Shown: positions 6,082 through 12,886 of the stretch, one piece after another
Numbering within the stretch: position 1 is the stretch's first letter
Layout: every line of letters begins with the position of its first letter
From: Moraxellaceae bacterium
GTDB lineage: Bacteria > Pseudomonadota > Gammaproteobacteria > Pseudomonadales > Moraxellaceae
NCBI GenBank assembly: GCA_030684415.1
Contig: JAUXNL010000178.1
Span: forward strand, 1-14,790
Direction of reading: 5' to 3'
Length of the DNA: 14,790 nt
Made by a program: the position numbers and the translations under genes
The notes under the pieces: model-generated
What the model was told of the DNA's origin: nothing
Database searches by the model: none
The model's input: the letters and a program-made list of their open reading frames with translations, nothing else

Positions 6082-7586
6082 CCACACTGCGACTGATACT
6101 GGGCGACCAGCTCAATGCGGCTCATCCCTGGTTCCGTGAGCGACGCGACGACGTCATTCATGTGCTGGCTGAGCTGCAACAAGAAGGGCGCTACGTGAAA
6201 CACCATGCGCAGAAGCTGCTCGGGTTTTTCGCCGCCATGCGCGCCTTTGCCGACGCCCTCATACAGGCCGGCCACCGCGTGCATTACGTGCGCATCACCG
6301 ACACCGATGCCGCGCTTGGCTTTGTGCCGCTACTGGCCAAACTTGCTCAGGATTACGGCGCCGAGGCGCTCGCCTATCAATTGCCGGATGAGTGGCGACT
6401 CGATCGCGAACTCGACGGACTCGCCGACGCAACCGGCCTGCCAGTAACGGTGCACGACACACAGCATTTCTACACCACGCGCGAGGCCGTCGGCAGCTTC
6501 TTCGGGAAGAAGCAGTGGCGCATGGAATGGTTTTACCGCGACATGCGCGCCCGGTATGGCGTGTTGATGCGCCACGATGGCCCCGAAGGCGGGCAGTGGA
6601 ATTTCGATCACGACAACCGCGAAAAATGGACGGGTGATCCAGCCGCACCCGTCTTTCCCAGCCGCGTACTCGATTTGCGCAACGTCTGGGCCGACATTGA
6701 GGCGGCGGGACTGCCACACTTCGGCAACCCCCGTGCCGACCGCTTTCCCTGGCCGGTGACACGCCGTCAGGCGCGTGCCGACCTGCGCGACTTCATCGCC
6801 CACCGGCTGCCGTATTTCGGGCGCTTTCAGGACGCCATGAGCACACAGTCGCCCATGCTTTTTCACGCCCGTTTGTCGTTCGCACTCAACACCAAAATGT
6901 TGTCGCCACAGGAAGTAGTGGACGCCGCTGTTGTTGCCTGGCGGGACGATCCCGCACGCTATCCGCTGGCCGCCATCGAAGGCTTCGTGCGGCAAATCCT
7001 CGGTTGGCGTGAATATGTGCGCGGCGTGTACTGGGCGAAGATGCCCGGTTATACCACCGAGAATTTTTTTGCGGCGCAAGCGCCGCTGCCCGACTTTTTC
7101 TGGACCGGCGACACCGACATGGCCTGCTTGCGCCATGCCATCACGCAATCGCTGGAATGGGCCTATGCCCATCACATCCAGCGCCTGATGATTACCGGCA
7201 ATTACGCCTTGCTGGCGGGGCTCGACCCGGACGCTGTCGATGCTTGGTACCTCGGCATCTATATCGACGCCATCGAATGGGTGGAACTGCCGAACACGCG
7301 CGGCATGGCGCTCTGCGCCGACGGCGGCTTTGTGGCCAGCAAGCCGTATGCGGCCAGCGGTGCCTATGTGAAGCGCATGGGCGACTACTGCCGTGACTGC
7401 CGTTACGACCCCACCGCGAAAGGCGACAAGGCCTGCCCCCTCACTGGTCTGTACTGGAACTTCATGCGTCGCCATCCGGAAAAGCTGCGCCGCTTTCCAC
7501 GGCTGTGGCCGGTGCTGAAAAATGCGCAGGCCAGGGGCGAAGCCAGCGGTCCACTGTCAGCACCGGACAAGGCGCCCTCCGAATAG
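6078..7586 (+). CDS. iron-sulfur (6-4) photolyase, PhrB/FeS-BCP (CryPro) type
   Basis: The 502-residue flavoprotein should repair (6-4) photoproducts with light. The N-terminus RLILGDQLN is typical of the clade, which uses a dimethyl-ribityllumazine antenna. Four cysteines fit the [4Fe-4S] ligands: C350 (DMACLRH), C438 and C441 (YCRDCRY) and C453 (KACPLTG). Numbering from ATG 6078, the residues I recall as important in Agrobacterium PhrB fall at the same positions: W342, H366, W390, Y391, M410 and Y424. The fourth cysteine is one residue earlier than the C454 I recall. Translation starts at ATG 6078, which overlaps the DUF2256 stop; a TTG at 6039 would extend it but only inside DUF2256. No terminator follows, so read-through into the dehydrogenase at 7684 is possible. 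Confidence 0.93.
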   Translation: MTTLRLILGDQLNAAHPWFRERRDDVIHVLAELQQEGRYVKHHAQKLLGFFAAMRAFADALIQAGHRVHYVRITDTDAALGFVPLLAKLAQDYGAEALAYQLPDEWRLDRELDGLADATGLPVTVHDTQHFYTTREAVGSFFGKKQWRMEWFYRDMRARYGVLMRHDGPEGGQWNFDHDNREKWTGDPAAPVFPSRVLDLRNVWADIEAAGLPHFGNPRADRFPWPVTRRQARADLRDFIAHRLPYFGRFQDAMSTQSPMLFHARLSFALNTKMLSPQEVVDAAVVAWRDDPARYPLAAIEGFVRQILGWREYVRGVYWAKMPGYTTENFFAAQAPLPDFFWTGDTDMACLRHAITQSLEWAYAHHIQRLMITGNYALLAGLDPDAVDAWYLGIYIDAIEWVELPNTRGMALCADGGFVASKPYAASGAYVKRMGDYCRDCRYDPTAKGDKACPLTGLYWNFMRRHPEKLRRFPRLWPVLKNAQARGEASGPLSAPDKAPSE

Positions 7587-7625
7587 CCGCCATCTGGCAA
7601 CATCTGAATCTGACAACAGACGACC

Positions 7626-7654
7626 TGCACCAGGCGCGTGCGTCTGCCTATACT
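7626..7654 (+). promoter_or_regulatory. weak sigma-70-like promoter before the short-chain dehydrogenase
   Basis: TATACT at 7649-7654 matches the -10 box at five of six bases. TGCACC at 7626-7631 is a poor -35 box 17 bases upstream. Together they could start transcription about 25 bases before the dehydrogenase start codon, allowing expression apart from the photolyase operon. Confidence 0.25.
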
Positions 7655-7683
7655 CGGAGCTCTTTTTTGCCCGGAGCGCTGCC

Positions 7684-8433
7684 ATGACCCTGTCCACCAA
7701 AACCGTCGTGATTGTCGGCGCCTCACGCGGCATCGGCGCCTGCCTGGCGCGCGAATATGCCGCGCGCGGCTACCACCTCGGCTTGCTGGCCCGTAGCGAG
7801 GGCCCACTGGAGGCACTGGCCGCCGAGCTTGCCGGCGTGCACAACGTCCGGGTGGAAACCGCCACACTGGATGTCGCCGACGGTGATGCGGTGGCGCCCG
7901 CGCTTGAAACATTGATGGCCCGCTTGGGCACGGTGGATCTCGTCATCGCGAATGCCGGCGTGCTGGGCTGGCGCCGCGCGGGCGACGGCAACATTGCCGA
8001 AGACCGCCGCATCATCCAGACCAACCTCATGGGCGCCATCGCTGTTATCGACGCCGCTGTCGCCTTTTTCAAACGTCAGGGCCGCGGCCATATCGCCGGG
8101 GTGTCCTCACTCTCGGCTTACCGTGGCATTCCCGGCAGTGGCGCGTATTCCGCCAGCAAGGCCGCGCTCACCAATTACCTCGAAGCGCTGCGCATGGAAA
8201 TCAGCAGCAAGGGTATTGCTGTCAGCATCGTGCATCCGGGCTTTGTGAATACCGACATCAGCCCGGGCATGGAGAAATACCCCTTCGTGGCCACTCCCGA
8301 AAAAGTAGCGAAGGAAATCGCCGACGGGCTGGAAAAGAAACGCAAGAACATCGTGGTGCCACGCTTCCCTTGGGCCGCGCTGATGCCGGCCATGCGTCTG
8401 CTACCCGACAGTGTGATGAAGAAAGTGTTCTGA
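7684..8433 (+). CDS. short-chain dehydrogenase/reductase (classical SDR)
   Basis: The 249-residue oxidoreductase uses NAD(P). The cofactor motif GASRGIG is at residues 12-18, with an Arg after the second strand (LLARSEG) that favours NADP. NAG is present as IANAGVL. The catalytic Ser142, Tyr155 and Lys159 are in the AYSASK region. The C-terminus (RFPWAALMPAMRLLPDSVMKKVF) is amphipathic and hydrophobic, like SDRs that associate with membranes or lipid substrates. GGAG is 7 bases before ATG 7684. It follows the FeS photolyase by 97 bases on the same strand, and the link to DNA repair is positional only. Substrate is not evident. A hairpin terminator follows the stop. Confidence 0.88.
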   Translation: MTLSTKTVVIVGASRGIGACLAREYAARGYHLGLLARSEGPLEALAAELAGVHNVRVETATLDVADGDAVAPALETLMARLGTVDLVIANAGVLGWRRAGDGNIAEDRRIIQTNLMGAIAVIDAAVAFFKRQGRGHIAGVSSLSAYRGIPGSGAYSASKAALTNYLEALRMEISSKGIAVSIVHPGFVNTDISPGMEKYPFVATPEKVAKEIADGLEKKRKNIVVPRFPWAALMPAMRLLPDSVMKKVF

Positions 8434-8460
8434 GCTACTCACCCCTGCCTCTGCTGACCG

Positions 8461-8490
8461 AGGCCGCGCCTGCGGGTGGGCGCGGCTTTA
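8461..8490 (+). terminator. probable terminator after the short-chain dehydrogenase
   Basis: GCCGCGCC (8463-8470) and GGCGCGGC (8479-8486) form a perfect 8-bp GC stem with an 8-base loop. Only TTTA follows, so the U tract is short. Its position 30 bases after the stop codon supports the call. Confidence 0.5.
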
Positions 8491-8517
8491 GTCGTTTGCT
8501 GAAAATGCCGATCGGGC

Positions 8518-8575
8518 ATCGACAAGGCTCAGCACGAACGGATTTTTTAACAACACGACATTGATCATCCGTTCG
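8518..8575. repeat. copy of the common GACAAGGCTCAGCACGAACG-type dispersed repeat with inverted arm
   Basis: The stretch at 8521-8540 resembles a repeat seen in many bacterial genomes, built on the core CGACAAGCTCAGG followed by GAACGG. Here CGAACGGAT (8535-8543) is matched by ATCCGTTCG (8567-8575), a perfect 9-bp inverted repeat with a 23-base loop. The recognition is from memory, and one copy lies in this window. Confidence 0.45.
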
Positions 8576-8699
8576 CCCTCCGCCCTTCAACTCCCTCGGG
8601 AGAGTCCTCTCAACGGGCATGCAGGAGCACGGACAGGCAGCTTTCATCAAGCGGCTAGCATCGAAAGAGGGTCACACCTGCGGGTGGCGTCATTTCTTG

Positions 8700-8721
8700 T
8701 CGCGGCTAAAGCCGCTCCTAC
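8700..8721 (-). repeat. GTAG-headed REP sequence
   Basis: The arms GCGGCT (8702-8707) and AGCCGC (8710-8715) form a small hairpin followed by TCCTAC. Read on the minus strand this is GTAGGA plus a GCGGCTTTAGCCGC stem, the standard layout of bacterial REP sequences mobilised by RAYT (TnpA_REP) transposases. No RAYT gene is in the window. Confidence 0.65.
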
Positions 8722-8768
8722 GGGGGTGGCCTGTCGTGTTCGCGCTTACCCAAGCCCATCTGCCAACC

Positions 8769-8873
8769 GCTTGCTGAAAAAATGCCCATCCCGGTCTTTT
8801 TCAGCCGGCCACTCCTAGCCATGTCCAGAATCGCTCCGCGCCATTCAATCACGCATGCGTGATTGAATGGCGA
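8769..8873 (+). repeat. dispersed repeat element, copy A
   Basis: The element has a hairpin at 8773-8805 (GCTGAAAAA ... TTTTTCAGC around TGCCCATCC), then a spacer, then CATGTCCAGAATCGCTC (8820-8836), then a perfect 30-bp palindrome at 8841-8870. The same blocks in the same order occur in inverted orientation at about 12945-13046. It lies between the dehydrogenase and the toxin-antitoxin pair and encodes nothing recognisable. Confidence 0.7.
8841..8870. repeat. perfect 30-bp palindrome
   Basis: CCATTCAATCACGCA (8841-8855) is followed directly by its exact reverse complement TGCGTGATTGAATGG (8856-8870), with no spacer. It could be extruded as a cruciform or bound by a dimeric protein. It is part of repeat copy A. 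The matching part of copy B (12948-12975) is an imperfect 11-bp inverted repeat with a 6-base loop. Confidence 0.85.
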
Positions 8874-8960
8874 TCCAGCACGCGGTTAGCCGCAGCGCAA
8901 ACGGTTCTGCTCCTGACGCTCACTACGCTACTTTTGCGCCTGTGAACTCGGTCTCTGAAT

Positions 8961-8995
8961 ATCGCTTGAGGCGATGGTATCTTTTTTGGTACGCT
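8961..8995 (+). promoter_or_regulatory. candidate promoter/operator of the HigBA-like pair
   Basis: A possible -35 TTGAGG (8966-8971) and weak -10 TACGCT (8990-8995), 18 bases apart, lie 25 bases before the toxin ATG. An inverted repeat, ATCGC (8961-8965) and GCGAT (8971-8975), overlaps the -35 box. It is a plausible operator for the HTH antitoxin, since such modules usually repress themselves. The boxes are weak matches. Confidence 0.35.
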
Positions 8996-9020
8996 GCCAG
9001 CAGTCCAAGGAGAGGACGCA

Positions 9021-9376
9021 ATGGTACCCGTACTGGAAGTACGATTTTTGCCTCAGGCACTGGCGATGAGCCTGTCAGGGAGTGGCTTATGTCGCTTTCG
9101 TTGCAAGACCGGAAAACCATCGGCGAAGACATCAAGACCGTGCAACTTGGCTGGCCTCTTGGCATGCCGCTGGTGCGCAAAATGGAAAAAAGCCTGTGGG
9201 AAATCCGCATTCACCTCGACAAGCGGATTGCCCGGCTGCTCTTTACCACGCAGGGCACCGTGCTGGTGTTATTGCATGGCTTCATCAAAAAATCGACGCA
9301 CACCCCCCTGGATGACCTGCAACTGGCACGCCAACGCCTGAAGCAATTGAATGCCCTCATGAGAGCCCCACAATGA
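9021..9376 (+). CDS. HigB/RelE-superfamily (Gp49-like) toxin, apparently frameshifted
   Basis: The product resembles Gp49-like HigB mRNA interferases. The C-terminal part reads GTGDEPVREWL, then DRKTIGEDIKTVQLGWPLGM, then LWEIRIHL and VLVLLHGFIKK. The expected start, MVPVLEVRF, begins at ATG 9021 behind a strong AGGAGAGG site, but it is in another frame from the rest. The switch falls in the TTTTT run at 9045-9049: a sixth T would give MVPVLEVRFFASGTGDEP, the normal family start. As written, the 9021 frame leaves the toxin sequence after residue 9. The downstream frame is open from ATG 8867, but that N-terminal part is unlike the family and contains half of a palindromic repeat. It could be a sequencing error, a slippage-controlled gene or an inactivated toxin. 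Its TGA overlaps the antitoxin ATG. Confidence 0.75.
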
Positions 9377-9654
9377 CCCCTTCGCACATCGGCAGCAGTT
9401 TTGATGATTTTCTGGCGGAGGCAGGTCTGCTGGATGAAGCGACCACCGTGGCCGTCAAGCGCGTGATTGCCTGGCAGATTGAACAGGAAATGCGTGCACA
9501 GTCGCTGACCAAAACCGAACTGGCGAGCCGCATGCACACCAGCCGTGCGGCGCTCAACCGGCTGCTCGATGCCACCGACACCAGCCTGACACTCGCCACG
9601 CTGGCGAGCGCCGCTCAGGCCTTGGGCAAGAAGCTGCGAATCGAACTCGCCTGA
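9373..9654 (+). CDS. HigA/XRE-family HTH antitoxin
   Basis: The 93-residue protein has an N-terminal helical segment (DDFLAEAGLLDEATTVAVKR) and a Cro/C1-type helix-turn-helix at about residues 44-66 (LTKTELASRMHTSRAALNRL). A C-terminal helix (LATLASAAQALGKKLRI) follows. It should bind and neutralise the upstream toxin and repress the operon. ATG 9373 overlaps the toxin TGA in ATGA, the usual toxin-first HigBA order with translational coupling. The gene itself is intact. It converges on pdxH. Confidence 0.88.
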   Translation: MTPSHIGSSFDDFLAEAGLLDEATTVAVKRVIAWQIEQEMRAQSLTKTELASRMHTSRAALNRLLDATDTSLTLATLASAAQALGKKLRIELA

Positions 9655-9679
9655 ACGCCGTCAGCACTCAGGGCTCGGA

Positions 9680-9702
9680 AGCGGCTCAAGGGTAGAGCCG
9701 CT
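9680..9702. terminator. weak bidirectional hairpin between the antitoxin and pdxH
   Basis: AGCGGCTC (9680-9687) and GAGCCGCT (9695-9702) form a perfect 8-bp stem with a 7-base loop. It covers the pdxH stop codon and lies 25 bases past the antitoxin stop. There is no T run on either side, so terminator use is only possible. Confidence 0.3.
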
Positions 9703-10330
9703 GCGTCGTCCAACCGCCGGCACCATCGGGCAAATACAGCACACGGTCATGCAGCCGCGAGGGCCGACCCTGCCAGAACTCGATACGGTCCGGCACCACG
9801 GCGTAACCGCCCCAATGCGGCGGACGCGGCACCCCGGTCACGTATTGCGCCGCATATTTCGCGGCGCGCGCTACCAGCGTGGCGGTACCGTCGAGCGGCT
9901 GGCTTTGCAACGAGGCCCAGGCACCGACACGGCTCTGGTAAGGGCGGCTGGCGAAATAGGCATCCGACACCGCGGCCGCCACGCGTGACGCCACACCCTC
10001 GATACGCACCTGCCGCTCCAGCTCGGGCCAGAAAAACGTGAGCGCCACAAACGGATTGGCTGCCAGTTGCTGGCCCTTACGGCTGTCGTAGTTGCTATAG
10101 AAAACGAAGGCGCCATCTTCCAGCCCCTTGAGCAGCACCAGCCGCGCCGAAGGGCGGCCATCCTCCACCGTGGCCACATGCATGGCAGTAGGCTCATGCA
10201 CCTTGGCGACAATGGCCTCGTCCAGCCAGCGGCTGAACTGGGCCAGCGGATCCGTCAGGCAGTCTTCGGGGCCCAGGCTTTGCCGGCTGTAGTCCTGACG
10301 GAGGTGGGCAATGTCGTCGCGGCGCGTCAT
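9686..10330 (-). CDS. pdxH: pyridoxamine 5'-phosphate oxidase
   Basis: The 214-residue FMN enzyme oxidises pyridoxine or pyridoxamine 5'-phosphate to pyridoxal 5'-phosphate, the last step of vitamin B6 synthesis and salvage. The FMN-binding segment is RLVLLKG followed by FVFYSNYDSRKGQQLAANP. The C-terminal active-site motif RPSRLHDR supplies the conserved Arg and His, and the protein ends W...RLYP as in the family. Length matches usual PdxH proteins. ATG 10330 is preceded by AAGGAG five bases away, so the upstream open extension of 32 residues is unlikely to be translated. It is divergent from the wax ester synthase gene, with 228 bases between them. Confidence 0.96.
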   Translation of the reverse strand: MTRRDDIAHLRQDYSRQSLGPEDCLTDPLAQFSRWLDEAIVAKVHEPTAMHVATVEDGRPSARLVLLKGLEDGAFVFYSNYDSRKGQQLAANPFVALTFFWPELERQVRIEGVASRVAAAVSDAYFASRPYQSRVGAWASLQSQPLDGTATLVARAAKYAAQYVTGVPRPPHWGGYAVVPDRIEFWQGRPSRLHDRVLYLPDGAGGWTTQRLYP

Positions 10331-10558
10331 GAGCGCTCCTTCGTTGAAATGCCGTGTGCGGGCATGAAGTGGCACGGAGATGGCTAGGCAGTGTAACGGC
10401 CTGGCGCCGGCCTGCCAGCCACACAATCGGAAACGACTTCGCTGACGTGACGCATGCCATCGCCCCGTAGCCTTGCTGTATCCTTCGCAGGTCTCCGGGG
10501 TGTCGTCAGGGAAGAAGTCGTCGGCCCCCGCTCAGCAGTCGCGTAAAAGGAAGCCTCC

Positions 10559-11947
10559 ATGACCCCTCTCGGCCCCGTCGACCAGCTTTTCCTGCTCATG
10601 GAAAAGCGCCAGCAGCCCATGCACGTGGCGGGCTTGCAGCTCTTCACTTTCCCCGAAGATGCCGGCCCCCGCTACATCCGCGAATTGGCCGAGCAGATGC
10701 GCGAATGCTGCACCCCGCAGGGGCTGTTCAAGCGTCGGGTGGTCACGCGCTTCGGTCAGCCGTTCTGGGACACCGACGAACATTTCGACATCGATCATCA
10801 CTTCCGCCACGAGGCACTGCCCAAGCCGGGCCGCATCCGTGAGCTGCTGGCGCTGGTGTCGGCCGAGCACTCCAACCTGCTCGACCGCGAGCGCCCCCTC
10901 TGGGAAGTGCACCTGATCGAAGGCATCCAGGGCAAACGCTTCGCGCTTTACTCCAAGATCCATCACTCGATGGTCGACGGCGTGGCCGCCATGCGCATGG
11001 GCATGCGCGCGCTGTCCACCGACCCCAACGAACGCAACCTGCCGCCGGTGTGGGCCATGCCGCCGCGCAAGAAGCAGGTCAGCCTGAATCCGACTGATGT
11101 GGCCGGCGGACTGGCCAAGCTCACCGCTGGCCTCGGCAAACAGGCCTCGTCGCTGCCCGCTGTGGTGCGCGAAATCATGAAGGTCACCAACAAAGCCAAG
11201 CGCAATCCGGATTACGTGTCGGTGTTCCAGGCGCCGCACTCGCTGCTCAACGAACGCATCACCGGCTCGCGCCGCTTTGCCGCGCAGTCGTATTCGATGA
11301 GCCGTGTGAAGACGATTGCCAAGGCTTTCGACGCCACCGTCAACGATGTCGTGCTAGCCATGTGCGGCAGTGCGCTGCGCGAATACCTCATCAGCCAGAA
11401 CGCGCTGCCCGATGCCCCGCTGATTGCCATGGTCCCGGTGTCACTGCGCCAAGACGATAGCGATGCCGGCAACCAGATCGCGATGATTCTGGCCAACCTC
11501 GGTACGCATATCGCCGACCCCACCAACCGCCTGCGTCTCATCAAAGCCTCGGTGGAAGATGCCAAGCAGCGCTTCCGTGGCATGTCGCCCGAACAGATTC
11601 TCACCTACACCGCGCTCACGCTGGCGCCCGCCGGGCTGTCGCTGCTCACCGGTCTTGCGCCGAAATGGCAGGCGTTCAACGTGGTGATTTCCAACGTGCC
11701 CGGCCCGAAAGAGCCGCTGTACTGGAACGGCGCCCGCCTGCAGGGTATGTACCCGGTGTCGATCGCACTTGATCGCATCGCGCTCAACATCACGCTGACC
11801 AGCTACGGCGATTCGCTGGAGTTCGGCCTGATTGCCTGCCGTCGCACCATGCCCAGCATGCAGCGTCTGCTCGACTATCTGGAAAACAGCATTCGCGAGC
11901 TGGAAGTGGCGGCAGGGGTTTGCGGGTACAACAGCAATCGCTACTGA
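10559..11947 (+). CDS. wax ester synthase/diacylglycerol O-acyltransferase (WS/DGAT, AtfA-like)
   Basis: The 462-residue acyltransferase joins acyl-CoA to long-chain alcohols or diacylglycerol to make wax esters or triacylglycerol. The catalytic HHxxxDG motif is HHSMVDG at residues 135-141. PLWEVHLIEG precedes it. The C-terminal half has TVNDVVLAMCGSALREYL and the conserved NVVISNVPGP. Length is close to Acinetobacter AtfA. It should be cytoplasmic and associated with membrane or lipid droplets. ATG 10559 follows an AAGGA site by 7 bases. A strong terminator lies right after the stop, so it is probably monocistronic. The neighbouring PlsC-type gene is on the other strand. Confidence 0.94.
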   Translation: MTPLGPVDQLFLLMEKRQQPMHVAGLQLFTFPEDAGPRYIRELAEQMRECCTPQGLFKRRVVTRFGQPFWDTDEHFDIDHHFRHEALPKPGRIRELLALVSAEHSNLLDRERPLWEVHLIEGIQGKRFALYSKIHHSMVDGVAAMRMGMRALSTDPNERNLPPVWAMPPRKKQVSLNPTDVAGGLAKLTAGLGKQASSLPAVVREIMKVTNKAKRNPDYVSVFQAPHSLLNERITGSRRFAAQSYSMSRVKTIAKAFDATVNDVVLAMCGSALREYLISQNALPDAPLIAMVPVSLRQDDSDAGNQIAMILANLGTHIADPTNRLRLIKASVEDAKQRFRGMSPEQILTYTALTLAPAGLSLLTGLAPKWQAFNVVISNVPGPKEPLYWNGARLQGMYPVSIALDRIALNITLTSYGDSLEFGLIACRRTMPSMQRLLDYLENSIRELEVAAGVCGYNSNRY

Positions 11948-11961
11948 TGTTCAGGCGGTAT

Positions 11962-11992
11962 AAAAAAACCTGCGCTTGCCGCAGGTTTTTTT
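11962..11992. terminator. strong bidirectional intrinsic terminator
   Basis: CCTGCG (11969-11974) and CGCAGG (11980-11985) form a GC stem with a 5-base loop, flanked by seven A residues upstream and seven T residues downstream. It lies 14 bases after the WS/DGAT stop and can also stop minus-strand transcripts. Confidence 0.9.
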
Positions 11993-12064
11993 ATGGGCGC
12001 TGTTTGCGTGCGGTTGTATCTGTGGATTGCCACCGCACGACAACGCTGCGCATCACATTCCCGT

Positions 12065-12086
12065 GTGCGGATGAGTCCGCACCTAC
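12065..12086 (-). repeat. GTAG-headed REP sequence, second type
   Basis: GTGCGGA (12065-12071) and TCCGCAC (12076-12082) form a 7-bp hairpin followed by CTAC. On the minus strand this reads GTAG plus the hairpin, the REP layout. A degenerate copy is at 14319-14338. Here it sits between the WS/DGAT terminator and the acyltransferase stop. Confidence 0.6.
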
Positions 12087-12122
12087 GACCGGTTTTTCGT
12101 ATCGCTCGAGAGGCGCGAGGGC

Positions 12123-12716
12123 TCAGTCGGCGTGGAACAAATCACGTTTGCCGCGCTTGTCTTTGTAGAAGGCTTTGATGTGTTGCATGTCGGCGTCGAA
12201 GTCGCCGGTGGTGTGAAACACCGGGCCGAGGCCGCCAATCTTGCGGCCGTAATCGAGATAGGCCATCACCACCGGCACGCCAGCCGTGTGGGCGATGTGA
12301 TAGAAGCCGGACTTCCAGTACAGCGTCTTGCTGCGCGTACCTTCTGGCGACACCACCAGCATCAGCTCGCTCGCATCGCGTAGCGCATCCGCCGATGCCT
12401 GTACCATGTTGCCCGCGGACTTGCGCTGCACGGGAATACCGCCGAGCCACATCATCACACCGCGAAACGGCGGTTTGAAAATTTCTTCTTTACCCATCCA
12501 GTAGATTTTCAGGCGCAGGGCAAACGCCACAAACAACGTGAAGGGCAGGTCCCAGTTGCTGGTATGCGGCGCGGCAATCAGCACAGCTTTTTTGACGTCG
12601 GGCGGCAGAATGCCGTCGGTCTTCCAGCCACAGAGTTTGAGGATGAGCAGGGAAAGACCACGGAGGAGAGTGTTGACGACGGGCGTGTCGAAGACGGTAC
12701 GGGCATGATGCTGCAT
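12123..12716 (-). CDS. PlsC-type 1-acyl-glycerol-3-phosphate acyltransferase-like protein
   Basis: The 197-residue product has acyltransferase block I, HTSNWD (H51 to D56, the HX4D motif). GGIPVQR is at 92-98, and block III is PEGTRS at 124-129, followed by WKSGFYHIA. It should transfer an acyl group to a lysophospholipid or related alcohol at the inner membrane. The hydrophobic segments (NTLLRGLSLLILKLCG near 15-30 and FTLFVAFALRL) can attach it to the membrane. Exact substrate is open. ATG 12716 is chosen because the family sequence begins there; an upstream in-frame ATG at 12815 would add 33 residues unlike the family. The ribosome-binding site (GAGA) is weak. It is near, but opposite to, the WS/DGAT gene. 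Confidence 0.85.
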   Translation of the reverse strand: MQHHARTVFDTPVVNTLLRGLSLLILKLCGWKTDGILPPDVKKAVLIAAPHTSNWDLPFTLFVAFALRLKIYWMGKEEIFKPPFRGVMMWLGGIPVQRKSAGNMVQASADALRDASELMLVVSPEGTRSKTLYWKSGFYHIAHTAGVPVVMAYLDYGRKIGGLGPVFHTTGDFDADMQHIKAFYKDKRGKRDLFHAD

Positions 12717-12886
12717 GGAAATCTCGTTTTGTTGTTGTGTGGCGCCAGGCCGAGGGCGCATCTGGTGGACATCCATGCCAGCGCGAAGTGTACAGACCCG
12801 GCAGTCGGAATTCACGCCGGCCGGGAGGCGGGCGCTGCCGCAGGGCGCAGGCTCGCACCATTTCCCGAGAGGGGGCGGAGAGTGCT

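Noticed and set aside
6330..7475. A 381-codon minus-strand frame inside the iron-sulfur photolyase
   Set aside because: It is antisense to a gene with full family motifs; long antisense frames are expected at this GC content.
8867..9020. N-terminal 51-residue extension of the toxin in its downstream frame
   Set aside because: It begins inside the 30-bp palindrome, has no likeness to HigB proteins, and the strong ribosome-binding site points to ATG 9021.
10331..10558. Riboswitch or attenuator in the pdxH-WS/DGAT intergenic region
   Set aside because: I found no stable long stem, no leader peptide and no known aptamer-like core in these 228 bases.
10559..12716. WS/DGAT and PlsC-type acyltransferase as one lipid-storage operon
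   Set aside because: They are convergent, on opposite strands, and separated by a strong bidirectional terminator.
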